NCBI GenBank assembly: GCA_021234155.1
Contig: JAJEKV010000085.1
Span: 1,748,896-1,812,895 of the forward strand
Direction of reading: 5' to 3'
Length of the DNA: 64,000 bases
Source of the DNA: Isoetes taiwanensis
Taxonomy: Eukaryota; Streptophyta; Lycopodiopsida; Isoetales; Isoetaceae
A program made the translations under genes and the position numbers. This document shows, piece after piece, positions 11,131-22,537 of the stretch. Each line of letters begins with the position of its first letter. The stretch's first letter is position 1. The notes under the pieces are model-generated. The model saw only the letters and a list, made by a program, of their open reading frames with translations, was not told where the DNA came from and ran no database searches.

Positions 11131-11611
11131 CTCCCCTTTAATCTAAAATGTGAATCAACTTATCCTTTTCAAGTACAAATCTCCCCTTTAAGTTGATTCC
11201 TCTTGGCTTTTAGTACATGTGTTCTGTAGTATCCTCATCATTTATTATAGCCAAGTTGGAAATTTTAACAGTATCTGCATAACAAAGTGGGATTGAACAA
11301 TCCCTTTTCTTTCTTTTCATCTATTTTCCTTTCTTTAGATTTATTATCTTGCCTTTCTTTTGTCACAATCTCTAGCAATGTGCTCAAACTGATGACAAAA
11401 ATACATTCAAGCTTGGACATATCCCTACTGCCTCTTTTCTTAAAACTTGTAATCTTGTTAGAAACTCTGCTCACAAAAGCTTCTTCTTTCACATCTTCCG
11501 TTGGAATATGATCTCTTATGAGCAGGCACAATCAATAGGATCTGAAAACCTGATATTGCTTCTTATAAATATATAACTTGATGGCAATCCTAATAAAATA
11601 TCCTCAGCAGC
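11131..11611 (-). pseudogene. Copia gag C-terminus with zinc knuckle, broken
   Basis: The minus strand encodes a knuckle CIFCHQFEHIARDC (CX2CX4HX4C) near 11,410 followed by Lys/Arg-rich sequence, but with a frameshift. Little lies between this and the polypurine tract, so protease, integrase and reverse transcriptase are absent: the host copia element is a gag-only, non-autonomous derivative. The chromovirus interrupts it at 11,611/24,937. Confidence 0.6.
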
Positions 11612-13278
11612 TGTGACGTCCCCTACTCGTATACGGCGCACTCACCGTATACAAACAGGAGTTCATCCCCCATACCAGCTCCATGCCGATACAGGGCCCT
11701 CCACATGACACTGCAACCGTGACGGGTTCCAGTGGGAAGAGTGAAGGGGTCATTTTACCCCATCTCCCTCAGGGCCTACCTAGCTGCGGAAGCGTAAACA
11801 TACATGTCAGTATATAATACAAGCACATATCCACCTCGAAGGGTGGCCCATCACATCTGCATAGACAAGGTGAGCACAATACATATGGGGAGTCCTACCC
11901 AAGGCTCAGACTCAAGGGGATGACTGACGGCTTGGGTCTCCAGAGTTCATTGCAGACAGAATTCATGGCAATGGATTTGGCTGGCATATGAACATGGCAT
12001 AGGGTTGTCCACTCCATCCGCCCCTCCTGTGCACACTTTGCAGAGTAGGCTGAAAGGTGTTGGGACCTGACTGTAGCCCGCCGGATGCATAGCCAAAGGG
12101 GCTATTCCTGGGTCTCATCCTCCCAGTTCCGATGGGGCCAAAAGGGATCGCTCCCTCCAGAGATCTGCATGCCGACTCAAGGTGACTAGAGGGCCACTGC
12201 CCGTATTCGACTGAACCCACTGGAAAGTGTACACCACTTCACAGGTGTCGAGTCCATGCCCTACCCACACTCAGTGGTAAGCCATTAGACCTAGTCACTA
12301 TGATCCCTGGTAGGCCTTACACACCAGAGGGATCGTTCAAGAGTCGCAACATGAACCTCCTTCTTAGCCAGTCTGGCCCCTTCACCCACAACCAGGTGTG
12401 GTTCTTGTGCACAGGCCGAATCTATAGTGTGCTAGAGAGGCTAATCTAGGAGCATCTACTACCAAGCTTGAGGTCTCTACCCCCCTTCCCAATACAAGGA
12501 GTTCATAGAGATACATCATCCATATACATCACAAAAGAACTAAAGAACTATATCTAGTATATATCATAGAGTTAGGTTCTTTAGTTAGAGGCTGGTATCT
12601 AGAGATCTAGAAGGCTGCTATGGGCAATTTAATAGGCTAAACCTACTGATTCTATAACTGAAATAGGGTTTAGACTATTTAATTGGCCAAATACCTGATC
12701 CTTGAGTGGCTCCTCCTCGACTCGAAGTTCCTGGCTCCTGCTTGGCTTCGAATCAAGGGGAACTAATGGTGCAATTCTCTCTCGGCCGGGGGGAGGCGGT
12801 TTTGGCTCTTGAGGTAGCCAAAACAGAGCTCTAAAACCCTAGAAACGAAAAATGGGCAAGTTAGGGTTTCCCTTCTTAAATAGACAAGGGGTTGGCTAGG
12901 GTTTCCAATTATCCCCTTTTGGCATGTGGGATAATTGGGAATAGGCCCACTTGCCTTTAATGGCTAGGTGGCAGAATGTGACCACATGGAAATGTGTGCC
13001 CACATTAATGTGTACATTGGTAAATGTGCACATTAATTGCACACTTGGGTATGGCCCACTTGGCATAAAGTGTCCATATGGAAATGTGTGCCCACATTAA
13101 TGTGTACATTGGTAAATGTGCACATTAATACTAATGCACATTCTTAGCAAGTTGCCCCTAGGGCTACCCAATCGGGTTACACGCGTCGGTTAATGCAGCG
13201 TCGGTCGGTGGCGTTAATGCGGACGTGGCGGCGATGCGATATAGATCCCGGGACCGTATATTGTTCTGGAACGTCACA
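11612..13278 (-). repeat. Chromovirus 3' LTR (1,667 bp)
   Basis: Near-identical to 23286-24936 apart from small indels and a diverged patch around 12,714-12,760. Both copies contain an internal duplication of a GTGTGCCCACATTAATGTG block (about 12,988-13,045 and 13,080-13,135). Confidence 0.92.
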
Positions 13279-13293
13279 TTCTCCCCACCTTGA
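13279..13293 (-). promoter_or_regulatory. Polypurine tract
   Basis: The minus strand reads AAGGTGGGGAGAA directly before the TG of the 3' LTR, as required for plus-strand priming. Confidence 0.8.
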
Positions 13294-14156
13294 AATGATG
13301 CTGTCCGCAGCATCGTGGGTCTCCCCACCTTGGGATCATCCTAACCTGCAATCAACCTGATGCATACGATATTCTACTATAATACTTACACATTTATTAA
13401 GATTACCTTAAGGTAATATTTTTAGAACATTATTACGCCATTATATTATGAAATAGCTTGTCAATTCATAACATCTTTAAGCAAGTTACTCGATAGTTTT
13501 ACTTATCACGACAATTAAGTTTATCAAAATTTTAACATTTCATGTCTAACATTATTGTTCGAGGTACTCTTCATTCCTTGCAACACATTCCAACAAAATT
13601 TGTGTTGCAAGTCTTCGTAGCTCGACCTCCTTGCCCTCCGGAGCGCTCTATTGGCTGCCCAGTCGACACTACGTTAGTACCATTTTAATTATTAATAAAA
13701 TTTTGGTTATATGGTGACCACCCCACCTATCTACATGGATGCATGGCTAATCTCCTACAGTAGGAAGAGGGTGAATCTTCCATTATGGCCGTGGAGACAT
13801 CCTATATGCCTATATGCGCTCATGCCTACACCCTAGTTGCCCGGTGGAGGATAGGTCCTTCCGGTATATGGGGCGTGAAGGCTGATTCCTCCTATCAAAG
13901 CATATATGGGGCTAGAGGTGCTTTTCCTATCGGTGCATTCCTTAATGACCTCCTTTCTCTCGAGGTGGTCTGCTTCCTGGGGACAGTAGACTTTCTAATC
14001 TACCTTCCACTCGCCCAAGTGAAAACGCGTTCATGCCTACATTGACATTACACCACGCCCTAGAGATCACCGTAGTGGTCCTATCATCGGTAACAACGCA
14101 TGCGACCCATACCTAGCATAGGTTGCATGCGTAGATTAATCTTAACTATACGAGAA
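13294..14156 (-). other. Chromovirus 3' untranslated region
   Basis: AT-rich sequence between the end of integrase and the polypurine tract. No ORF of interest is seen on the element's sense strand. Confidence 0.5.
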
Positions 14157-15417
14157 TTAATCTACACAAATCGACATGCCTGAGCCGATTTCTTCGGAGA
14201 TGACTTTGCCGTCCCATTGCTCCATAAACTGCGGGTACTGCTTTACTAGATCTTTCTTAAGTACCCACGTCACGTCTTCCACCGGTTTCCACTTAACCAA
14301 ATATTGGAGGAACTCCGACCTCCTTGTTTTCTTGAAAGCTTTATCAAGAATCAATTCTGGAACTATTTCCAGCTGCTCCTCTGTCATTTCCAACAACGTT
14401 GGAGTGTCAAAGACTTCGTCTGGATTTGGAGTGTGCTTCTTCAACAAACTCACGTGGAAGACCTTATGAATCTTTAGGTGTGCTGGCAAGTCTAGCTTGT
14501 AGGATTGATTACCTACTCTCTTGACTATTCTGAAGGGTCCAGCCCACCTTGGAGCAAGCTTCTTGCAATTTTCTATCCTGAGCTTCGCCTGCTTGACCTT
14601 GATCTTGAGCCAAACATCATCTCCAACTTTGAACTCTCTGACTGTTCGATGCTTGTCGGATGCTCTTAAATCGACTTCTTTGCCGCCGGCCAGATATCCT
14701 CGAACTTCTTCCACGAACCGCGCATATCGGCCAACATCTGTGCGAAACCTCTACTTTTGACACGGGATTGTGCCAAGTATCCGGAGTTAGGCATCGCGAT
14801 AAGCGTAATTAATCATAAACGGCGACATTTGGGATGATTCACGCTTGGTGCTATTGTAGGCAAACTCCACCAAGTGAATAAATTCTTCCCACATACCTTG
14901 CTTATTCGGACATAGTTTAGTAGCATGTCTTCCAAAATCCTGTTGGTCGCTCCGTTCGACCATCCGTCGAGGATGATCGCCGTGCTCATGGATAGTTTAA
15001 GTCGAATGGTGCAAGAGGTCTTGCCGAAGGCACTCATAAACTTCGATCCCCAATGGGAGATAATCTCCCTTGGCATGCCATGAAGCCTGAAGATCTCTTT
15101 GGTGAAGAGCTTTCTTTGTATCCATAGCCGATTCGTGGTCACCGCAAGGCACAAAATGTGCCATCTTTGACAACTTGTCGACCACTACCATCAAGGCATC
15201 CTTTCCTCTTCTTGTTCTTGGAAGCCACGTGATGAAATCCATCTTTGATCACCTCCCACTTAGCGTTTGGCACCGCTAATGGCTCTAATGCTCCTGGAAT
15301 TCGAAGCTGCTCTGCCTTCGTCTTCTGACATAGTTGACATTCTCTGATGTAGCGAGCTACTTGCTTCTTCATTCCTGGCCAATAATAGCTGCTGCGCACT
15401 TTGAAATATGTTTTCAT
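14157..15417 (-). pseudogene. Chromovirus integrase with C-terminal chromodomain, broken
   Basis: In minus-strand order: a His/Cys zinc-binding region (GHAGF..., CQLC near 15,320), the first catalytic region ([16 protein letters not shown]), a second region reading [12 protein letters not shown] where the family normally has the second catalytic Asp (S-D-R), and a final NRILEDMLLNYV block. The last 185 codons (14,714-14,157) form the C-terminal domain (FKVGDDVWLK, GPFRIVKRVG) ending in a chromodomain with QYLVKWKPVEDVTW and LVKQYPQFMEQW. Frameshifts separate the blocks, and the Asp-to-His change would also inactivate the enzyme. Confidence 0.88.
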
Positions 15418-16194
15418 GAATCCCGCATGGCCAGCTATTGGGCTGTTGTTAGCGTGTCATGGAGGATCAATTTCCTTACACCCGATGATTGAATGCGCAC
15501 AACTTGTTCTTATGGTATAACAGGTTGCCTTCCTTCTTATAATGTTTAAAGGCTTCCCGCTCCTTAGCCTCCCTAGAGAGGCTTGCCCATACTTCCTTGA
15601 AATCCACATCCGTTGGCAAGGACTCTTCAATCTTCTTACCAAAGTCGCTGGAGAGCGTCGAAATTGCATTGCAATGCACTCTAGTTATCGAGGGGATGCC
15701 TTGAAAGCGCATCCGCTACCACATTGAGCTTCCACGGCTTGTAGACTATATCAAAGTCATACTCTTCAAGGAACTCCATCCACCTTCTACGCCTCGGGTT
15801 GAGGTGTGGTTCGCGTGAATACATCTTGGAGGCTCGATGGTGCGTATCCAACCGGAACTTCCTTCCCAAAAGATAGTGCCTCCAAATTCTTAATGCCACG
15901 GACGACCCAAGCAATTCCTGATGCGTGGGTGGGGTAGCGTTTCGGCGTCGTTCATCTTCACGGAATCATACGCTACCACACGCTCTTCTTGCATGAGCAC
16001 TTTTTGTAGCTATCTTACTGCGGCGTGCAAAGCTACAAGCTTATCTTTCTCACGGGTCCGGCGGGGTTAGGATTTGAGGGCTGTTGTTAAAGGCTTCCTT
16101 CAACAATTCAAACCACAGCAGGGCTTTCTTGTGCCAATGCTCGCCCAATCTTTCACCTTCTCGCCCTCGTCAAGTCTGTTAGCGGGGCGCTATC
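15418..16194 (-). pseudogene. Chromovirus RNase H region, broken
   Basis: The minus strand encodes RNase H-like segments, including KFRLDTHHRASKMY, HLNPRRRRWMEFLEEYDF and the connection motif NVVADALSRHPLDN, then a linker toward integrase. The N-terminal RNase H part around 16,190-15,920 is scrambled by indels. Confidence 0.8.
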
Positions 16195-16872
16195 TTAGCA
16201 AAGTTCTTCCACGAACTTCTGTAGTACCACTAGGCCGAGAAAACCGACTTCATGCACATTCTTGGGTGGAAGCCACCAGATAATGGCGGCTTCAATCTTG
16301 GCAGGATCCGTCGAGATTCCTTCTGCTGAGATCACATGACCCAGGTATTCCACCTTCTCTGTTGCAAAGTGACACTTCGACAACTTGGCGTACAACTGGT
16401 GCCTCTTCAACTTCTTTAGCACTCTCCTTAAGTGTTGTACGTGCTCTTCAAGGGATTTGCTATACACCAAGATGTCATCAAAGAATACAATCACAAAGGT
16501 GTCTAAAAACTCCCTGAAGATGTCGTTCACGAGCCTCATGAACGTCGCGGGGGCATTCGATAATCCGAAAGGCATTATCGTGAACTCATAATGCCCATAC
16601 CGCGTTCTGAAGGCGATCTTATGGATATCTTCTTCCTTGATCCTGATCTGATGATAACCTGACCTTAAGTCGATTTTGGAGAAGACCTTTGCACCTTGGA
16701 GTTGATCCATCAAGTCATCTGATCTGGGGAGCGCATACTTGTTCTTAATGGTGTGCTTGTTCAATTGCCTATAGTCTATGCACATCCTTAAACTGCCATC
16801 CTTCTTCTTTACAAAGAGAATGGGTGCTCCAAATGGCGAGACGTTAGGTCTAATGAAGCCTAGGTCGAGCAA
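16195..16872 (-). CDS. Chromovirus reverse transcriptase
   Basis: A continuous 225-codon frame covers the RT fingers and palm: [44 protein letters not shown] and the catalytic FFDDILVYS, then [12 protein letters not shown]. It is the best preserved part of the element. The stop between protease and RT (near 16,873) is an in-frame nonsense, so pol is not continuous. Confidence 0.92.
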   Translation of the reverse strand: MLDLGFIRPNVSPFGAPILFVKKKDGSLRMCIDYRQLNKHTIKNKYALPRSDDLMDQLQGAKVFSKIDLRSGYHQIRIKEEDIHKIAFRTRYGHYEFTIMPFGLSNAPATFMRLVNDIFREFLDTFVIVFFDDILVYSKSLEEHVQHLRRVLKKLKRHQLYAKLSKCHFATEKVEYLGHVISAEGISTDPAKIEAAIIWWLPPKNVHEVGFLGLVVLQKFVEELC

Positions 16873-16875
16873 CTC

Positions 16876-17892
16876 CTATAATTGCTTCTTCAGCTCCGTC
16901 AACTCCTGCGTCGTCATTCTGTATGGAGCCTTGCTTGTCGACTTTGTTCCTGGTTCGAGTGCTATCTCACACTCGACTCCCCTATAAGCAGGAAGCTGCT
17001 TGATCTCATCTGGAAAGAGATCATGGAACTCTGTGATTAGCTTAGCTATTTGCTTCGGCAGCTTGCTGAGCACCTTGTGTTCTTTGCTTTCTTCTGATTC
17101 TGGCTCATTAATCTCAAGCTTGAAGATGTATGCCACCTGCTCGCTCTTGATGCACTTGAGCAGCCGTTTAGAAGACATACACTGCATGATGGGAACAACT
17201 TCTTTACCTGTGATCTCAATGATCTTGCCGTCGGGTGTTGGGAAGGTCACCTTCCGCTTTCCACAATCAATAATGGCCCCTGCTGGTCCAAGGTACTCCA
17301 TTCCTATGATCAAGTCGTACTTGCCAATGCCCATTACTTCTGCCCCCATCTGGATATTAATCCCTGGCAAGTCGATGTCGAAGTTAATTCTCTTGCCTGC
17401 CGTCTGCCTCACTGCTCCACTTGCTAAGACAACGGGCCTTGGCTTTGACTTTAGTGGTTTCAACTTCAACATTTGAACCATTCTGGGGGATGCAAAGTTA
17501 TGGTTACTTCCTGAGTCTATCAGGACTATGAAGGACTTGGTCTTGGCCTTCCCTACTGTGGAAATTACTTTATACTGGCTCTCTGCTTGCTCTGTATCTA
17601 TTGCGGCAAAGATATGACACTCACCCTGAATGTAGTCGCGGCCTTCCTCGCCGTCGTCGTCAGACAGAGTGTCCCAATCTCCCAACTCCGCTAGTGCTGC
17701 ACTCATGACGTAGGGGCGGTTCATTTGTCCTATGGCCCGGCTGGAAGCACACTGGCAAAAAAACGCTTTTCTATGCACTCCTGTCTCTTTTCCTTGGGCA
17801 TAGCCACGCAAAAGGATCGCCTTTGCTTTGGAGTAGTTTGACCCCTCCCTGCTTGTCCTTGAAGGACACACCTTCTCTTCTTTGTTTCCCAC
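16876..17892 (-). CDS. Chromovirus protease and RT N-terminus
   Basis: The retropepsin motif VLIDSGSNHNFAS is near 17,515. The downstream LIIGMEYLGPAGAIIDCGKRKVTF block is typical of Ty3 protease-RT linkers, and the C-terminal GVECEIALEPGTKSTSKAPYR enters the RT N-terminus. The reading is open for 338 codons and is followed by the RT block after one stop. Confidence 0.88.
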   Translation of the reverse strand: MGNKEEKVCPSRTSREGSNYSKAKAILLRGYAQGKETGVHRKAFFCQCASSRAIGQMNRPYVMSAALAELGDWDTLSDDDGEEGRDYIQGECHIFAAIDTEQAESQYKVISTVGKAKTKSFIVLIDSGSNHNFASPRMVQMLKLKPLKSKPRPVVLASGAVRQTAGKRINFDIDLPGINIQMGAEVMGIGKYDLIIGMEYLGPAGAIIDCGKRKVTFPTPDGKIIEITGKEVVPIMQCMSSKRLLKCIKSEQVAYIFKLEINEPESEESKEHKVLSKLPKQIAKLITEFHDLFPDEIKQLPAYRGVECEIALEPGTKSTSKAPYRMTTQELTELKKQL

Positions 17893-18946
17893 AGTTTGCC
17901 ACCATATGGGGCTCTAAGCCGGACACGAATTTGGCTGCCCCTAGGGCTATAGCTCCCTGTTGCCTTGCCTTTATCACGGTAATCTTGCTTGCCTCTGCCC
18001 GCTATTCTGAGGTCCTGTTCCTTGCAAGCTTATTGCCTTGGACTCTGCTTCTGATACTGTCTTAGGGTTTATTGCCCTTACAAGCTTGCGGATCTCCTCA
18101 TTCAGCCCTTCAATATAGCTTTCTACTGCATGCTTCTCACCCAACTTTGGCACATACAGCCTCAGCCTCATGAATTCCTCTGTATATACGGGACAGTTTG
18201 TTGCCTTCTTTGCAACTTCGTAGAACTTCTTTGCATCATCTTGGACTTGTGCTCTCTTGGGACGTAATGGCGCTTGAAGGCTTTAGCAAACTTCCTGAAC
18301 TTGCAAGCATCCCTGCTTAAGCCATGTGCCTTTGCATAACCTTTCCACCAAATCCATGCGGCTCCTTTCAAGTTGGCTGTTGCCATTCTACCTTTGTCCT
18401 TGTCCTTCATGCCATAGGCATTGCCGTATTCACTCATTTCGTCTAGCCATGCCTCTGCTTCTAATTCCGACCTGTTCTCCCCTGAGAACTGTTCGAGTTT
18501 CCGGGCCTTCCATACATTGCCCAATGCAGAATCTACCTTCTTTTGGTAGTCGGAGGCTCTGGTGTCCCTTTCTGCCTTCCATCTGCAGTGTTCCTCTGCC
18601 TTCCATCTATTCGGTCCCGGGTCTGCTCTTCGTCTTCCTCGGAGTCGGAGTCTGAGTCCGAGCTTGAGTCGGAGGATTCCGAGCTGGTGGACCTCCTTCT
18701 CTTGCTCCTCTTCTTGTCTCTTCCTGTTTTCCGAGCTGATGCTTGCGGCAACTGAGCGTTGCCCACCGAACCCTTCTTTGCTTGCGGTTGCCAACAAAAA
18801 GTTTTTTCTGTTCCAGGTCCGTCCTCATCTGCGATATTTCCTCTTCTGGGGTTATGGGTCCAAATTCCTCGAACAGGTTCCTTGCCGGGGGTGGCCTGGG
18901 CGGACTCTGTTCTTCCATATGGTCTCGGCGTTGTCGTTCCCTCTAG
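17893..18946 (-). pseudogene. Chromovirus gag, frameshifted
   Basis: The start is near 18,946-18,918. The N-terminal part is Pro/Arg/Ser-rich, followed by the capsid-like region WLDEMSEYGNAYGM, GAAWIWWKGYAK, FAKAFKRHYVPREHK and further on LYVPKLGEKHAVESYIEGLN. A knuckle-like PHMVANCGK lies near 17,900. At least two frameshifts interrupt it. Role: structural protein that packages element RNA. Confidence 0.85.
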
Positions 18947-20106
18947 CTGCATACACAAGTAGTTCATGGCTATATGGTTAGTTTTAGCTTGTTCTCGTGC
19001 ATTGTTTATGTTTGTTGGTATAGTTGGGGACACAAAATACATCAACAAAACATTTGAAGTGCAAAAAGAAATTATATTTATATTATATAATATTTTAGTA
19101 CAAAAAGTCTCCGGGATCAAGAGTCTAACTAATCTTGAAATCGCCGGTAAGATGGGTTGTCCTCAAGGAACTTCTTAACTTGGGCGTTCCTAGAATGACC
19201 CAAGTTCCCGAAGGCGCTTGGCGGCGAGCCATGCAAAGGCTCGCCAAGTCTTCCACTCTGCGATCGGGATGTGAGGGCGCGACCACCGCTAATCTGCGCT
19301 GCCGTCGATGAGGTATGGCCCGGTCGAAGGGTCAAGTGCCATTGCTCTCTTGACTAGCCGGCGTGGTCGACATTTGCCGCTATTCGAGCATGCTGCCGAA
19401 GCACGAGTGCAATCGGCATGAACACTCCTTCCTCACCCTAGGGCTGAATTTGCGATTGTACCACCGCTATTCTCCCGTCTAGCGGCGATGGCGGTAGTAC
19501 CTCGGCGACACAATCGTTGTGCGTCGCGGATGATTCCCCACTTGTTTGGCCTCTGCTCTATGCGCCACGCATATTAAATGACCTCTATCTCGGTGAGCTC
19601 CGGTAGTCTTCGATTGTGGAGTCGACTTCGCGAGGTCGATTCTGCTCCTCTTCTTTGGAGGGAGTGTCGAGGACTCCGCATCGAGGATGCTAGTGGTCTT
19701 GCCTCGATCCCCATCCGTTCTGAATGGCGAGGAACTCTTCTTCGGATGGCGTGTCTCCGGTCTCCATAACCCGCCTTATCTTTGTTGTATGCACGGATGT
19801 CAGAAGTCGCTTCCCCTGTAGGTGTCGGCTTCCACGACTTGGCGGGAAGTCGAGACTCCCGGACGATGAAGTTGTCCATGTCGGTCTACGCGCCAGGTTG
19901 GTGGAGCGATTCATCCAATCGGAGCCCTCTCCCTGCATTGGGGAGGTTACGGATGTCGGCCGAGGAGTAGATACTCTTCTCGTTGATGATGATAGGGGCT
20001 AGGCTTGTGATGCCTAGCCCAAGTGAGGAGCAACTTCGATGTTCTGCTTCGCTTTCGAAGTTGACCAGCTCCTCTTCCGCTTGTCGTCGCCGTTCCTCCT
20101 CCGAGT
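18947..20106 (-). other. Leader between accessory gene 2 and gag
   Basis: GC-rich sequence with only short, shifting minus-strand frames (for example a Lys-rich stretch near 20,180-20,080 that may be the frameshifted C-terminus of accessory gene 2). I see no recognisable domain. Confidence 0.4.
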
Positions 20107-20636
20107 TTAGCTTCGGTGTACTCTTTGTCGTCCAGACTCCTCTTCTTCCTCACTTCCTTCTTGCTCTTCTTTGTGCTTTGCAAAAAGCATCTGCTCTTCC
20201 GCTTGGGCTGCTATGGGGTCTACCTCCATAGGAGGAATAGAGGTTGCCCCCAATGGGTTTTCGGCACGGTGGGATAGGAAAATAGCTAAGGCGGCGGTGT
20301 GGGAGAAATACTTGGTCCTGTTAGCTGTCAGGACCATGTAGTCTGGTAGCCTCTGCGCCTTGTTAGTTAAGTACTTGGCGATGTTGGGGACATCACCCAA
20401 GGCTGCTTGAAGGGATGGGCGGGGAACAAAATAGCCTATGCAAGGGGGGAGCTGGATGAGGGAGGGTCCTACTCTAGCTTGGAACTCTGCTAAGACTTGT
20501 CTATATGCTGGGGTTGCATTCAGAGTGGCTTGCACATCTATTTCTTTCCCAAAGACTCGGAAGATGTCATTGACATCCGCCTCGGCAGCATGGGCACTGG
20601 CACTGTACCATCGCTGATCGCCCAAGCGAAGGCCAT
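20107..20636 (-). CDS. Chromovirus accessory ORF 2, unknown, acidic C-terminus
   Basis: The open minus-strand frame (20,625-20,107) encodes ~170 residues, including DVNDIFRVFGKEIDV, SLIQLPPCIGYFVPRPSLQA and NIAKYLTNKAQRLPDYM, and ends in an acidic run (EEQEGSEEEEESG). An ATG at 20,636, placed like the H3-like start relative to its TATA box, is in another frame, so a frameshift near the start is likely. I do not recognise the family. An acidic tail is common in histone chaperones, but nothing else supports that. Confidence 0.5.
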
Positions 20637-20748
20637 TGATCTAGCGAAGAAGAGAGTATCAAACGGATGCAGAAGCGCCTCAAGGAGCTGGAAGATCGCC
20701 TAAGCAGTGGAGAGCAAACTTGCAGGGTGCTAAATGAGAAATGGAGGA

Positions 20749-20759
20749 CCTATTTATAG
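20749..20759 (-). promoter_or_regulatory. TATA box of accessory ORF 2
   Basis: The minus strand reads CTATAAATAGG, 113 bp upstream of the ATG at 20,636. The equivalent box stands 102 bp upstream of the H3-like start, and the leaders following both are related. Confidence 0.7.
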
Positions 20760-20950
20760 AAAAGGGGAAAACCCTAATTTTTGGATGACCTAGAATTTAC
20801 TGGGATTGGGTGATTCTGATCTATTAAAGGGTGCAATTGAGAGTTTGAAGACTACTTCTAGGGTTTGAGCATGCTAGGATGGACTAATGAACCTATTGCA
20901 ACGAATTGGGGATCATTTGGATATGGCATGGTGAAGAAAATGCTGAGAGG

Positions 20951-21216
20951 TCTCACACGTTGCGCCCAGACCGATAATGAAAAGTTCATTTTCTGCCCTG
21001 GCGCGACGTGTGAGACATGGGCTCTAAATGGGCTAAACTTGATCAATCTGGGTGATCTAAGGGTGTAATTCTACTGGACTCATCGAGATAGGCAGAATTG
21101 GTCCCTTATTTGGTCGATTTGGAGCTGTTTTGGGCATTTTTGGGCATGGTCTCACACGTTGCGCCCAGCCCGAAAATGAGATTCTCATTTTCTGTCCTGG
21201 CGCGACGTGTGAGACA
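20951..21216 (-). repeat. Paired hairpin module upstream of accessory ORF 2
   Basis: Two imperfect inverted repeats (20951-21022 and 21149-21216), each with outer arms TCTCACACGTTGCGCCCAG and CTGGCGCGACGTGTGAGA. The loop of the first contains CCGATAATG, that of the second CCGAAAATG. The same ordered pair occurs at 22792-23076. Confidence 0.85.
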
Positions 21217-21359
21217 TCGTCTCAATTTTGCTCAAAAACTCCAATTTGATTAAAACAAAAGCTAGGATTCAATATCTTAATCTAGTTACGCAAGTTTGAA
21301 CACATTATTTACACAAAAATTCTTTATATTAACAAAAATTTTCATTATTTACAAGAAGT

Positions 21360-21749
21360 TCAAGGGCGTTCTCCCTTGATGTGTCTGGCCAAAAACATAT
21401 CCTGCCTCATGAGCGTGACCCTCTTCGCGTGAACTGTGCAGGCCATCGAATCCTCGAAATGCTGCACTATTTTCGCCTCTGCTGCCTCCTGTAGACACAG
21501 CAGCATTTCATCGGTCACCCGCATGTCCGTGTTGTATTCTTGCATGACTTCTCGGACCAAGCGTTGAAAGCGGTGCCGAATCAAAGTCCGTAACTTTCTT
21601 TGGAAGTGCGGTTTCTTTGAGGGCTCTCTGCTCCTTACGCTTGCTCTTGCTCCGCTTCTTTCACGGTGCTCACGGGAGGCTTGGGCACGGGTGGCGGCGG
21701 CCGGGGCACGGCTTTTTGTCGGGCGTCCGCCTTCAATTGTTCTCACCAC
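21360..21749 (-). CDS. Histone H3-like protein, histone-fold part
   Basis: The 129-codon frame ends with a nearly complete H3 histone fold. In order: SKKPH (residues 44-48, matching the K36-K37-P-H boundary of H3), a shortened alpha-N region, FQRLVREVMQEYNTDMR (alpha-1), LQEAAEAKIVQHFEDSMACT (alpha-2), HAKRVTLM (loop 2) and LARHIKGERP (C-terminus). Loop 1 has the same length as canonical H3, so it lacks the insertion typical of CENH3. About 15 residues of alpha-N are missing. Upstream of residue 44 is an Arg/Ala/Ser-rich stretch. It lies on the sense strand of the chromovirus, between 5' LTR and gag, in the same orientation as the canonical H3 tail at 22,603. Homology is clear; function in the element is unknown. 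Confidence 0.85.
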   Translation of the reverse strand: MVRTIEGGRPTKSRAPAAATRAQASREHRERSGARASVRSREPSKKPHFQRKLRTLIRHRFQRLVREVMQEYNTDMRVTDEMLLCLQEAAEAKIVQHFEDSMACTVHAKRVTLMRQDMFLARHIKGERP

Positions 21750-22537
21750 ATTGCTCTGGTAGTAAGCGTTGTATACCTCCCGCCGCCATATAGGCGTTGT
21801 GCTCCCTTAATCTTCTTACGATAGACCTTGGCCGGGTCTATCCGTCGCTCCCGTTGGGGTGGCGGGGCTTTAACTCTCGTCCCGTCGGAAAAAGGTGGGG
21901 GCTTGGCTGCGGGCTGTTCTTCTGCTTTCGGTCTTTGCTGCTTTCCGGTACTTCCTTCTCCACGGCCGGGGTTTTGAAGAGCTTGCCCCGGTGTTGGGGG
22001 CGTAATCTTCGTCCGTCGTCGGTAGAAGGCGGTCTGCTTTCGCTGATGGCTGGTTGATGGCCCGGGACCCATCGGCTAAACTTACCAACCTTCACAACTT
22101 TTCTCTTGCCGCCTTAATGGCTTTGGCCTTCCTCTTCTTGACCCGCCCATTTGTGGTTAGATTTGTCGTCTTCCGACTCTTAGTCCTCCTCTCTGGCGGC
22201 TCTTTGGCTTCATATTTGGCGATGAGCGCGCGAGTGCTGCTTCTTCAGCCCGGGGGCTAAGCCTCGGTTTGCGTGCTCCTCTCTCTCTTCCTCCTCTGCC
22301 GGGCGGCCCCAAGCCTCGAGTTGCTCCCTCGGCCGGTCGGCTGCCCTATCTGCTCCGTTCCTCCTGCTCCTCCTCTCCTCCTCGGCAATCTCTTGAGAAT
22401 CTGGCGCATAATGTCCGGATGCTCCTAAGCCTATGACCTCCGTCTGAGTGCATCCGTCGATCGACTCCTGTTGGAAGAAGATTAAGCCTTCTTGGGAAAA
22501 AGCGTTCTTCGCGATTATCCTCTGAATGAGGGGCGGG
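21750..22537 (-). other. Low-complexity linker between H3-like tail and fold
   Basis: Minus-strand frames here are rich in Pro, Arg, Glu, Lys and Gly (for example 22,072-21,743) and shift repeatedly. Either an intron-containing, extended H3 tail or decayed coding sequence joins the tail segment to the fold. No continuous frame exists in this copy. Confidence 0.4.

Noticed and set aside
16195-16872. Intact autonomous chromovirus
   Set aside because: RT is open, but gag and integrase are frameshifted, a stop separates protease and RT, and an integrase catalytic Asp is His.
21360-21749. CENH3 identity for the H3-like fold
   Set aside because: Loop 1 has the canonical H3 length (no CENH3-type insertion), and the associated tail at 22,603 is canonical ARTKQTARK.
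21735-21749. MVRTIEGG at 21,749 as the true H3-like start
   Set aside because: It resembles MARTK only superficially, and the start at 22,603 has the exact tail plus a TATA box and promoter module upstream.
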